Below are positions 15,148-21,916 of a DNA stretch of 23,987 bases, in pieces. The position numbers were made by a program, and so were the translations under genes. This DNA is from 2-01-FULL-39-28 sp964436165 (GTDB lineage: Bacteria > Patescibacteriota > Minisyncoccia > 2-02-FULL-40-12 > GWA2-44-9), in the NCBI GenBank assembly GCA_964436165.1, contig CAYTBY010000017.1, positions 1 to 23,987 of the forward strand, written 5' to 3'. Positions within the stretch are counted from its first letter, which is position 1; every line of letters starts with the position of its first letter. A model generated the notes under the pieces. That model was not told the origin of the DNA and searched no databases. It saw nothing but the letters and a program-made list of their open reading frames with translations.

Positions 15148-16178
15148 GGTATAGCCACTCTTTCAAGAATATCTTTTATCACCGTTCCTACCTCAATCTT
15201 TTCACCATCAGCTTCCGGCTTCAGCCAAATTCGATGACCAAGAACATAAGGCGCTAAATTTTGAATATCCTCGGGAAGGATATAATTTCTTTTTCCGTAA
15301 AGAAGGGCCCAGGCTTTAGCAAGTCGGCCCCAGCAGATAGTAGTCCTGGGAGACGGTCCCAAGGCAACCCATTTTTCAACAAGAGGCGAGGGGGAATAGT
15401 AAGGCCAATCTTCCCGGTTAAAAGGCCGGCCCGCTCCAACCAATCTTCTAATATACTTATCGAGCTTTGGATTTAAATATATTCCTCGGGCAATTGCACT
15501 TCTTAACTCAACGATCCTTTCTTTAGAAACAACCTTATCTAGCTTCACCTTCTTAAAGTCAAACTGAACAAGTTTTTGTTCTTCCTCTGGAGATAAGTAT
15601 TTAATATTTATTTTTATAGCAAAGCGGTCTTGAGCGGCTTCAGATAAATGAGAGGTCCCCTGGCCAAGCTCAACGGGATTCATGGTCGCAATAGAAAAAT
15701 TAAATTTGGGAAGATTATAAACTTTATTGCCGATAGTAACGGTCCTATCTTGAAGAGCTTCCAAATAAGCACTCTGGCTTTTAGGCGGTGTTCGGTTGAT
15801 TTCATCAAGCAAAACCACCTCGGCCATTATCGGCCCTTGCTCCACCATTATCTCACCGGTAACAGGATTGATTCTCTGAAATCCGATGATTTCGCTGGGC
15901 TGAAGATCGTACCTTCCCTGAATTCTGGCGAAAGAAGCATCGCTTATAGCGGCAATGATAACGCCGAAAAACGTCTTTCCTACTCCCGGCACTCCCTCAA
16001 GAAGAATGTTGGCTGAATTGACCTGCCGGTCCTCCTCTTCGCTTTGAGTAGTCGGAATCTCGGAGAGAAGAGCGACATTGGTAACTAATTTTTCTCTTTC
16101 ATAACCAACCAAGGCTTTTCGACCCTCTTTGACGACTCTTTCGTGGAAAGATATCGCCTCTACCAGATCATTATCCAT
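15144..16178 (-). CDS. moxR: MoxR-family AAA+ ATPase
   Basis: The protein has 344 residues, a normal MoxR length. It has the Walker A loop GVPGVGKT (62-69), the Walker B strand VVLLDE (121-126) followed by the MoxR-typical INRTPPKSQSAYLEALQ, the sensor region NFSIATMNPVE, and an arginine finger region in LSEAAQDRF. The C-terminal lid contains RPFNREDWPYYSPSP, which is a little longer than usual. MoxR ATPases act as chaperones that help assemble or load metal into protein complexes, often through VWA proteins. The adjoining DUF58 and VWA genes fit that role. GGAG lies five bases before the ATG. Confidence 0.95.
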   Translation of the reverse strand: MDNDLVEAISFHERVVKEGRKALVGYEREKLVTNVALLSEIPTTQSEEEDRQVNSANILLEGVPGVGKTFFGVIIAAISDASFARIQGRYDLQPSEIIGFQRINPVTGEIMVEQGPIMAEVVLLDEINRTPPKSQSAYLEALQDRTVTIGNKVYNLPKFNFSIATMNPVELGQGTSHLSEAAQDRFAIKINIKYLSPEEEQKLVQFDFKKVKLDKVVSKERIVELRSAIARGIYLNPKLDKYIRRLVGAGRPFNREDWPYYSPSPLVEKWVALGPSPRTTICWGRLAKAWALLYGKRNYILPEDIQNLAPYVLGHRIWLKPEADGEKIEVGTVIKDILERVAIP

Positions 16179-16232
16179 CGTATCTCCTTAGATTGTTAAG
16201 CTACTCTTATTAAGACAAAACTAAAACAAAAA

Positions 16233-16251
16233 CGGCCATTAGTCAAGGCCG
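16233..16251 (-). terminator. Terminator of the aminotransferase gene
   Basis: CGGCC (16233-16237) and GGCCG (16247-16251) form a GC-only 5-bp stem with a nine-base loop. On the minus strand it is followed by TTTTTGTTTT. It starts six bases after the stop codon of the aminotransferase (16257-16259). The TTGACT in its loop could also serve as a -35 box for moxR, but no good -10 follows. Confidence 0.7.
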
Positions 16252-16256
16252 CTTCC

Positions 16257-17543
16257 CTACCCTAATCTCCGGAAAACTTTTTCTATTTTAGGCATAGCTC
16301 CATCAATATCTTCTCTAGAAATAACCAGGGGCGGGCTAAATCTTACCACCGTATTATCGCCGGCCGTTTCACAAATGATCCCCTGATCAAACAATTTCTT
16401 GCGGAAATATTTCGCTCCCTTGGTGCCTGGAACCAATTCAATGCCGACCAACAATCCCCTACCTCTAACTTCTTTGATGAACGGACTTTTTAATCCATTG
16501 AGTTTAGACAATAAATATCCGCCCATTTCTCTCGACCTTTCGGCGAGTTTTTCTTCCTGATATATCCTGAAGGCTTCCAGAGCCACAACACAGCTTAACG
16601 GGTGGCTCCCGAAGGTACTGCCTTCATCTCCAGGGTTAATAAGATCCATAATGTGATTATTTGCCGCAACCGCTGACATCGGCATCATTGCCGCCGCAAG
16701 AGCTTTGGCGACTATTATCATATCGGGCTGAACGCCTTCGTGCTCATAGGCAAAATCATACCCCGTTCTTCCAAGGCCAGCCTGAATCTCGTCGTCAATC
16801 ATAAGAACTTTATTCTTCCGGCAGATCTTCTCGATCTCGCGAAGACATCCATCTTCCCAAAAATTCACTCCGCCTTCGCCTTGAACAACCTCAAATAGAA
16901 AAGCGGCTGTATTAGGCGTTATCATCCGTCCCAAGGCATCGGGGTCACTCAATGGAACGTAACTCAATCCCGGCGGGAAGGGCCCGAAATCTTTTTTATA
17001 TTTTTCTATCGTAGATAAGCCTATTGCGTTAGGAAGGCGTCCGTGGAAATTATTTTCACAAGCAATAATTTCAGCACGGCCCTTTTTGATTCCTTTGGTT
17101 CGATAAGCATATCTTTTAGCAAGCTTGATCGCGGCTTCAACCGCTTCCGAACCGCCAGTTTTAAAAATAACCCGGTCCATCCGACAAAATCTCGTAAACA
17201 CTTCAACAAATTCGCCATAGGGAACGCTATAGTAACCGCCGGATAACGAACTTATGCCGTTACCCCTAAGATGTTCGCATATCGCCGAAACAATTCTGGG
17301 ATGATTATGGCCTTCGCTTGCGGCCGCATAAACCCCAAGCATATCCCAATATTCATCACCGTTAACATCCTGGATCCGAACACCTCGCGCTTTTCCGGCG
17401 ACAAGAGGAAGTCGGTCATAATTATTGATAGAAAATTTATCCGTATTTTCAATTATCCTTTGTCTGGATAACATGTTTTCAAATCCTTTTTCAAAGTTCT
17501 TCTTGCCATAAGTATATTGTATTAGTTGATTATGGTCAATCAT
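16257..17543 (-). CDS. Class III PLP aminotransferase, ornithine aminotransferase-like
   Basis: The protein has 428 residues. The class III motifs are all present: GVYAAASEGHNHPRI (about 70-84), the TGGSEAVEAAIKLAKRY block that binds phosphate of PLP, FHGRLPNAIGLS, EVVQGEGG, DDEIQAGLGRTG, and AKALAAAMMPMSAV with the PLP-binding lysine. The run from the N-terminal YDRLPLV to the glycine-rich GRGLLVGIE resembles ornithine aminotransferase, which interconverts ornithine and glutamate semialdehyde. An acetylornithine or other omega-amino acid enzyme remains possible. The first 23 residues before Met24 are longer than usual, so Met24 may be the true start. It is divergent from uvrC with only 25 bases between the two starts. 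No arginine or proline pathway gene is nearby. Confidence 0.88.
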   Translation of the reverse strand: MIDHNQLIQYTYGKKNFEKGFENMLSRQRIIENTDKFSINNYDRLPLVAGKARGVRIQDVNGDEYWDMLGVYAAASEGHNHPRIVSAICEHLRGNGISSLSGGYYSVPYGEFVEVFTRFCRMDRVIFKTGGSEAVEAAIKLAKRYAYRTKGIKKGRAEIIACENNFHGRLPNAIGLSTIEKYKKDFGPFPPGLSYVPLSDPDALGRMITPNTAAFLFEVVQGEGGVNFWEDGCLREIEKICRKNKVLMIDDEIQAGLGRTGYDFAYEHEGVQPDMIIVAKALAAAMMPMSAVAANNHIMDLINPGDEGSTFGSHPLSCVVALEAFRIYQEEKLAERSREMGGYLLSKLNGLKSPFIKEVRGRGLLVGIELVPGTKGAKYFRKKLFDQGIICETAGDNTVVRFSPPLVISREDIDGAMPKIEKVFRRLG

Positions 17544-17560
17544 AAAAATCGTGGTATAAT
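17533..17560 (+). promoter_or_regulatory. uvrC promoter with extended -10, near-leaderless
   Basis: TGGTCA (17533-17538) and a perfect TATAAT (17555-17560) are 16 bp apart. TGG before the hexamer gives an extended -10. Transcription would start near 17567, only about two bases before the uvrC ATG at 17569. On the other strand TATTAT (17561-17556) overlaps it and could drive the divergent aminotransferase with an equally short leader. Confidence 0.65.
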
Positions 17561-17568
17561 ATCAGACT

Positions 17569-18900
17569 ATGACAGATGCTGAACTAAAGAACCAAATATC
17601 AAAGTTGCCACCTAAGCCGGGCATATATATATTCAAAAATTCTAAAAACAAACCCCTTTATATCGGCAAGGCTTTGAATTTGAAAAATCGCCTTAAATCA
17701 TATCCAAGAAATGACAATACTCGAATTCAGAAGATGATAGAAGGAGCAACGAGAGTAGATTTTATCACGACTCAAAACGAGATCGAAGCACTGATATTAG
17801 AATCGCAATACATTAAAAAATATCAACCGGATTTTAACATAATGCTCCGAGATGATAAACAATACGGCTTTGTCGGTTTTACCGGAGAAGAATATCAAAA
17901 AATATTTATTACTCATCAGCCAACCTTCCAGAAGCAAGGCTTCTGGAAAACCAGCTACATTGGGCCGTTTACCGATATCGGAGCACTAAAAACAACTCTC
18001 CGTCTCCTCCGGAAAATATTCCCCTATTGTACCTGCAAACAATTACATAATAATTATTGCCTAAATTATCACCTGGACAACTGCATGGGAATTTGTTGCC
18101 TCAAGAATTCTGAATTACGAATTACAAATTACGAATTACGGAAATACAATAAAAATATAAAGGCTATTAAAGACATTTTATCTGGTAAAAAATCTTCTCT
18201 AATTAAAAACTTCGAAAAAGAAATGAGAACTTTCTCCGGTAAGCAAGAATATGAAAAAGCCCGGGAACTCCAACATAAAATAGAAAAATTAGAAAGGGTT
18301 TTTGAAAATGCTAAAATAATCCATAAAAGCCGTGGCTTTATGATATATCATAAAGGCGAACGGATTCTTAATTCTCTTCAAAAACTTTTGAACCTTAATT
18401 CGCCTCCGCGCCGCATAGAAGGCTACGACATCGCCAACATCCAGGGTAAACACGCCGTCGGAGCAATGGTCGTGTTTACAAACGGCCAGCCGGACAAAAA
18501 CCAATACCGCAAATTCAGAATACGTATGTTTAGGAGTTCAACTTCTAAACATACTGGGGGTGACGTTGGAATGTTGAGAGAAGTCCTCGAGCGCCGTCTT
18601 AAGCACCCGGAATGGCAATACCCAGACCTCATTGTAGTCGATGGCGGAAAAGCCCAACTCGGCGCTGCAATCAGCGCAATTTCCAATTTCCAATTTCAAA
18701 TTTCCAAAAAGCCGAAGATAATTGCCCTAACCAAAAACGAGAAACATATCGGCCATAAGATAATAACCAGCAAGGGCGCAATACTTTTATCTGAACTACC
18801 CCCACAAGTTAAAAACTTACTTCTTCAAATAGATGCAGAGGCTCACCGATTCGCAGTATCGTATTATCGAAAAACTCACCACAAGAGTTTGAAATTTTAA
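17569..18900 (+). CDS. uvrC: UvrC-type excision nuclease subunit, short form
   Basis: UvrC makes both cuts around DNA damage in nucleotide excision repair. The protein has 443 residues, shorter than the usual ~600. The GIY-YIG nuclease domain is clear (PGIYIF, 17-22, and LYIGKA, 30-35). A cysteine cluster (Cys154, 156, 164, 172, 176, 177) matches the reported iron-sulfur site. The UVR motif lies at about 211-246 (KQEYEKARELQHKIEKLE). The RNase H-like half has Asp287 (GYDIANIQG), Asp358 (VVDGGKAQL) and His426 (AHRFA). It stops at RKTHHKSLKF, just where the (HhH)2 domain would begin, as in many CPR UvrC proteins. Three segments (about 178-192, 319-331 and 370-381) are coded by repeat DNA. Confidence 0.95.
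   Translation: MTDAELKNQISKLPPKPGIYIFKNSKNKPLYIGKALNLKNRLKSYPRNDNTRIQKMIEGATRVDFITTQNEIEALILESQYIKKYQPDFNIMLRDDKQYGFVGFTGEEYQKIFITHQPTFQKQGFWKTSYIGPFTDIGALKTTLRLLRKIFPYCTCKQLHNNYCLNYHLDNCMGICCLKNSELRITNYELRKYNKNIKAIKDILSGKKSSLIKNFEKEMRTFSGKQEYEKARELQHKIEKLERVFENAKIIHKSRGFMIYHKGERILNSLQKLLNLNSPPRRIEGYDIANIQGKHAVGAMVVFTNGQPDKNQYRKFRIRMFRSSTSKHTGGDVGMLREVLERRLKHPEWQYPDLIVVDGGKAQLGAAISAISNFQFQISKKPKIIALTKNEKHIGHKIITSKGAILLSELPPQVKNLLLQIDAEAHRFAVSYYRKTHHKSLKF
18105..18140. repeat. Tandem GAATTAC repeat inside uvrC
   Basis: The words GAATTAC, GAATTAC, AAATTAC and GAATTAC follow one another from about 18111. They encode SELRITNYELR, in frame, in the linker between the cysteine cluster and the UVR motif. 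The same kind of A+T-rich word repeats make up the intergenic repeats of this window. Confidence 0.75.
18524..18554. repeat. 31-bp near-perfect palindrome inside uvrC
   Basis: GTATGTTTAGGAGTT (18524-18538) and AACTTCTAAACATAC (18540-18554) are inverted copies with one mismatch and a single central base. It codes for RMFRSSTSKHT in frame. In other UvrC proteins this place, after YR+F+I+, has a conserved short T-V-x-G-x-D-D-F-A run that is absent here. Confidence 0.8.
18677..18705. repeat. CAATTTC word repeat inside uvrC
   Basis: CAATTTC occurs three times in a row, followed by AAATTTCC. It encodes ISNFQFQISK in frame, in a loop between two conserved blocks of the RNase H-like domain (VDGGKAQL and the strand KIIALTKNE). 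Confidence 0.7.
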
Positions 18901-18928
18901 CTTGAAAATGATACCATTAATCCTGTAA

Positions 18929-19279
18929 ATGGTTAGATTTATAGTCAGAATATTGGGTAATTCGGTAGCTTTATACGCCGCCTACTGGCTGGTGCCAGGA
19001 TTTGTTTTTAGCGGCGGAATAAAGGAATACGCCATGGCTGGAGCTGTATTGGGATTACTGAATATGACCGTCAAGCCGGTCATCAAGTTCATTTCCTTTC
19101 CGGTAATAATCCTGACCCTCGGCCTTTTCACGATCGTTATCAATGCCTTGATTTTATGGCTAGTTGATTATATATTCGACTTTGTTGCCATAAGTGATAT
19201 TGTTAACCTGGTTTGGGCAACAATTGTTATCAGTATAGTCAATATGATAATTTCAGCCATAACTAAAGCCTCGGATTAA
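18929..19279 (+). CDS. Holin-like small membrane protein (DUF360/PF04020 type)
   Basis: The protein has 116 residues with four membrane helices (about 8-26, 32-52, 55-77 and 90-110) and short loops. The pattern LYAAYWLVPGFVFSGG, AGAVLGLLNMTVKPVIKFISFPV and ILTLGLFTIVINALILWLVD matches the "four-helix phage holin superfamily IV" membrane proteins that are common in bacterial chromosomes. Their role is not established, and in this setting nothing points to a phage. It lies 28 bases after uvrC. TTGAAA (18889-18894) and TACCAT (18912-18917), 17 bp apart, could give a nearly leaderless transcript. Confidence 0.85.
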   Translation: MVRFIVRILGNSVALYAAYWLVPGFVFSGGIKEYAMAGAVLGLLNMTVKPVIKFISFPVIILTLGLFTIVINALILWLVDYIFDFVAISDIVNLVWATIVISIVNMIISAITKASD

Positions 19280-19377
19280 ATTTTCAATTATCAATTCTTA
19301 ATTTTCATTGAATTTTCAATGCTTCAATGGGTCATTGATAAATTTATTGGAAATTGGAAATTGGAAATTGGTCATTG
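19280..19377. repeat. A+T-rich AATTTTCAAT / GGAAATTGG repeat before secG
   Basis: The left part repeats TTTTCAAT words, and the right part repeats GGAAATT three times (from about 19349) and ends GGTCATTG. Left and right are partly complementary (for example CAATG / CATTG and AATTTTCAATG / CATTGATAAATT). It runs right into the start of secG and leaves that gene without an ATG. Confidence 0.65.
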
Positions 19378-19380
19378 CAC

Positions 19381-19587
19381 TTGTTAACATACGTCCACAT
19401 AATTATCTCCGCTTCATTAATAGTTTTAGTACTCCTCCAGCAAAGAGGCGGGGGTTTATCGTCGGCTTTCGGCGGAGGGATGATGGAGTATTCGACCCGC
19501 CGAGGAGCGGAAAAGATGATTTTTTATGCCACGATAGTTCTGGCGGTTCTCTTTTTGGGAATATCGATGGCACGGCTTCTCTTATAA
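19381..19587 (+). CDS. secG: Preprotein translocase subunit SecG
   Basis: SecG is the small subunit of the SecYEG export channel. The protein has about 68 residues: a first membrane helix (LTYVHIIISASLIVLVLL), the hallmark QQRGGGLSSAFGGG loop, MEYSTRRGAEKMIF, and a second helix (YATIVLAVLFLGISMARLLL). The order and motifs are typical. There is no ATG. I choose TTG at 19381, which gives a normal N-terminus. TTG at 19375 and TTG at 19354 are alternatives, the latter translating repeat DNA (MEIGNW). No Shine-Dalgarno sequence is seen. The next gene starts 86 bases after the stop. Confidence 0.9.
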   Translation: MLTYVHIIISASLIVLVLLQQRGGGLSSAFGGGMMEYSTRRGAEKMIFYATIVLAVLFLGISMARLLL

Positions 19588-19600
19588 ATGTAATGCAAAT

Positions 19601-19656
19601 CTACAAATGGCATGCGAATGCCACAAATAATATTATTCGCATGTGCGTATTTGTAG
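19601..19656. repeat. Nested inverted repeat between secG and the binding-protein gene
   Basis: CTACAAAT (19601-19608) pairs with ATTTGTAG (19649-19656), and inside it CATGCGAAT (19611-19619) pairs with ATTCGCATG (19635-19643), with a loop of 15 bases. An extra ATTCGCAT follows at 19664-19671, just before the ATG at 19673. The site fills the gap before the binding-protein gene. There is no T-run, so an operator, an mRNA hairpin or a repeat copy is likelier than a terminator. Confidence 0.7.
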
Positions 19657-19672
19657 TACGCTATTCGCATAC

Positions 19673-21490
19673 ATGGATAAACAGCGACAACTAGACGATT
19701 TTTTCGGCATTCCCCCATTAGATGAAAACGGGAATAAAAAAGATCCGCCTTCCGGACATGGAAGCATCAAACAAATCCTCGAAAGAAAAAATCGCACTCT
19801 CAGGGGAAAGTTAAGATTACTTCCCAAAATACTATCGGCCAAAGAACGCTATCTGGTATTGGCTTTTTTGCTTATAATCATCGGCTCAATAATCGCCGTC
19901 CCGATAATTTCTTACTATCACTTTACCACTCCCGTCGCCGCCTACGGCGGAACAATTGAAGAAGGCATTATCGGCGAACCCCGCCACATCAACCCGCTCT
20001 TGTCTCAAGGCGACGCCGATAGAGATCTGGTTCGGTTAATATATTCCGGCCTGCTGAAATATAATGAGGAAGGGAAATTAGTGCCGGATCTGGCAAGATC
20101 GTATGAGACTTCTCCGGATGAGCTTAATTATACTGTTTATCTCAAAGAGGATATCTTGTGGCACGACGGAACAGCCCTGACATCGGCCGATGTTGTCTTT
20201 ACAATCCAAACCGCCCAAAATCACGACTATGGAAGCCTGCAAAGAATAAACTGGCAGGGAGTGGAAGTTGAAGAAGTAAATGATCACACCTTGATCTTTA
20301 AACTAAAAAATAAATACGCTCAATTTCTTAATAATCTTACCCTGCCAATATTGCCCGAACATCTTTGGGCCAACATAAAACCAATAAACTTCGCTCTTTC
20401 TGAACTAAACATAAAACCAATTGGTTCGGGCCCTTATAAATTTAAGAAGCTCCAAAAGGACACCCTGGGCCGAATCAGATTTTATGAGCTAGAGGCCAAC
20501 GATGAATTTTACGGCGGAAAGCCTTTTATAGAAAAAATTAGGATAAGATTCTACGGTTCAGAAGATGAGCTTATAAATTCCTATAATAAGGGTGAAGTTG
20601 ATAATTTAGGATTAATATCGCCCGGCAATATCCAAAAATTAAAATTCAAACAGCGCTTAACCATAGAAAAAATATCAATGCCCCGCTATTTTGGTGTATT
20701 TTTCAATCAAAATCAAAGCAAAGTACTGTCTGAAAAAAGTATTCGCCTAGCCCTTGCTCATGGCACAAATAAAGAAAACCTTATTCAAAGAATACTGGAC
20801 GGAAACGGTACAGCCATTGATTCTCCAATCTTATCAACGTCAATTGATGATAATGAAAATTTAAAAAAGTACGAATATAACAAAGATCTTGCCGTTGAAA
20901 CCCTGAAAAAGGCCGGCTGGAATGAGAGAGATGAGGTCGGAATATTCATAAAAAAAGATGAAAAAGCTAAAAAAGAGGAGAAATTAACCATCAGATTAAC
21001 CACCTCAACTTGGCCGGAGCTCATTGAAGTCGCCAACATCCTAAAAGAACAATGGAAAGAAGTCGGCGTAGATCTTCAGATAGAAACCTTGCCGACTCCT
21101 GACCTCCAGCAAGTAATAAAAGACCGCAACTATCAAATGCTTCTTTTTGGTGAAATAATAAGCCTAGACCCCGACCCTTTCAGCTTGTGGCACTCGTCAC
21201 AGAAAAGAGACCCCGGATTAAACTTGGCACTATACGACAATAAAACTGCCGACACTCTCCTGGAAGATGCCCGAAAAACTTTGAACCCCCTTGATCGAGC
21301 CAAAAAATATAATGATTTTCAAAAATTAGTAATTGAAGATATTCCGGCCATATTCTTGTACAGCCCGTATTATTTGTACGGCCATTCCAAAAAAGTAAAC
21401 GGATTTGAGAATAAGATAATCTCAACGCCGTCTGATCGATTTTCGAATATTGAGAAGTGGCATATAAATATAAAGAGGGTCTGGCGATAA
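19673..21490 (+). CDS. Peptide ABC transporter substrate-binding protein, membrane-anchored
   Basis: The protein has 605 residues from the ATG at 19673. A GTG at 19643 would add ten residues but lies inside the inverted repeat, so I reject it. About 58 residues of a basic cytoplasmic tail (MDKQRQLDDFFGIPPLDENG onward) precede one membrane helix (about 60-85). The rest is a solute-binding protein family 5 domain (OppA/DppA type): GGTIEEGIIGEPRHINPLL, LVRLIYSGLLKYNEEGKLVPDLA, the strand pair YTVYLKEDILWHDGTALTSADV, and a late GEIISLDPDPFSLWHSSQ. It probably binds peptides outside the cell. No permease or ATPase gene is close, and the long tail plus anchor replaces the usual lipid anchor. Confidence 0.9.
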   Translation: MDKQRQLDDFFGIPPLDENGNKKDPPSGHGSIKQILERKNRTLRGKLRLLPKILSAKERYLVLAFLLIIIGSIIAVPIISYYHFTTPVAAYGGTIEEGIIGEPRHINPLLSQGDADRDLVRLIYSGLLKYNEEGKLVPDLARSYETSPDELNYTVYLKEDILWHDGTALTSADVVFTIQTAQNHDYGSLQRINWQGVEVEEVNDHTLIFKLKNKYAQFLNNLTLPILPEHLWANIKPINFALSELNIKPIGSGPYKFKKLQKDTLGRIRFYELEANDEFYGGKPFIEKIRIRFYGSEDELINSYNKGEVDNLGLISPGNIQKLKFKQRLTIEKISMPRYFGVFFNQNQSKVLSEKSIRLALAHGTNKENLIQRILDGNGTAIDSPILSTSIDDNENLKKYEYNKDLAVETLKKAGWNERDEVGIFIKKDEKAKKEEKLTIRLTTSTWPELIEVANILKEQWKEVGVDLQIETLPTPDLQQVIKDRNYQMLLFGEIISLDPDPFSLWHSSQKRDPGLNLALYDNKTADTLLEDARKTLNPLDRAKKYNDFQKLVIEDIPAIFLYSPYYLYGHSKKVNGFENKIISTPSDRFSNIEKWHINIKRVWR

Positions 21491-21497
21491 ATATTTA

Positions 21498-21621
21498 GCA
21501 GGGTCCTGCCCCTCCTGAGGCGATTCCCAGGAAGTTCCTCCTGTGAACCTTCGCCTTGCCACCCCAGAGGTGCTCAATAACATTTCCGCGCCTCTGGGGT
21601 CCCCAGTCGGGTCACCCCGAC
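21498..21621. other. GC-rich structured element, possible non-coding RNA
   Basis: A chain of stems stands out in A+T-rich flanks. AGGCGA (21518-21523) pairs with TCGCCT (21551-21556), enclosing TTC (21524-21526) with GAA (21545-21547) and CAGG (21528-21531) with CCTG (21540-21543). Then ACCCCAGAGG (21561-21570) pairs with CCTCTGGGGT (21591-21600) around a 20-base loop, and GTCGGG (21606-21611) pairs with CCCGAC (21616-21621). No T-run follows, so it is not a simple terminator. SRP, tmRNA and RNase P signature words are absent. The strand is undetermined. It could be an unknown RNA or a nest of small palindromic repeats. Confidence 0.5.
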
Positions 21622-21639
21622 AAATATCTACCCTATATA

Positions 21640-21668
21640 TTGCATTTTTTAAATGATTATGCTATAAT
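21640..21668 (+). promoter_or_regulatory. Promoter of tRNA-Leu, extended -10
   Basis: TTGCAT (21640-21645) and a perfect TATAAT (21663-21668) are 17 bp apart, and TGC directly before the -10 gives the extended form. Transcription would start near 21675, about 77 bases before the tRNA. RNase J probably shares this transcript. Confidence 0.75.
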
Positions 21669-21751
21669 GTAATTAATATCGTAAGTATCTCTTATTATTA
21701 AGCTCTCTTCCTATTACCAACTATAACAATTCCATAATGAGCTTTTAATTT

Positions 21752-21835
21752 GGGCGAGTGGTGAAACTGGCATACACGTACGCTTCAGGTGCGTATGGCC
21801 GCAAGGCCGTGGGGGTTCAACTCCCCCCTCGCCCA
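21752..21835 (+). tRNA. tRNA-Leu (CAG anticodon)
   Basis: The 84-base gene folds as a class II tRNA. The acceptor GGGCGAG (21752-21758) pairs with CTCGCCC (21828-21834), and the discriminator base is A. The anticodon stem TACGC/GCGTA carries the loop TTCAGGT with anticodon CAG (21786-21788), reading CUG. The long variable arm is GGCC-GCAA-GGCC. The T stem GGGGG/CCCCC has loop TTCAACT. The CCA end is not encoded (ACCG follows). It lies 81 bases before the RNase J start. Confidence 0.97.
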
Positions 21836-21916
21836 CCGTTAATTAATTACTCTACTAATTACTCTTTAATATACGACTCTTTTTATTCGTATATTCGTAA
21901 TAATTCGTAGCAAAAC

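Noticed and set aside
18929..19279. Prophage holin
   Set aside because: The family name includes holin, but there are no phage genes nearby and such four-helix proteins are common in ordinary chromosomes.
19308..19694. 128-codon plus-strand frame overlapping secG
   Set aside because: Overlaps secG in another frame, starts in repeat DNA and has no sensible protein features.
21498..21621. SRP (4.5S) RNA, tmRNA or RNase P RNA
   Set aside because: The conserved GGAAG...AGCAG loop words of SRP, the tRNA-like end of tmRNA and the GAGGAAAGTC core of RNase P are not found on either strand.
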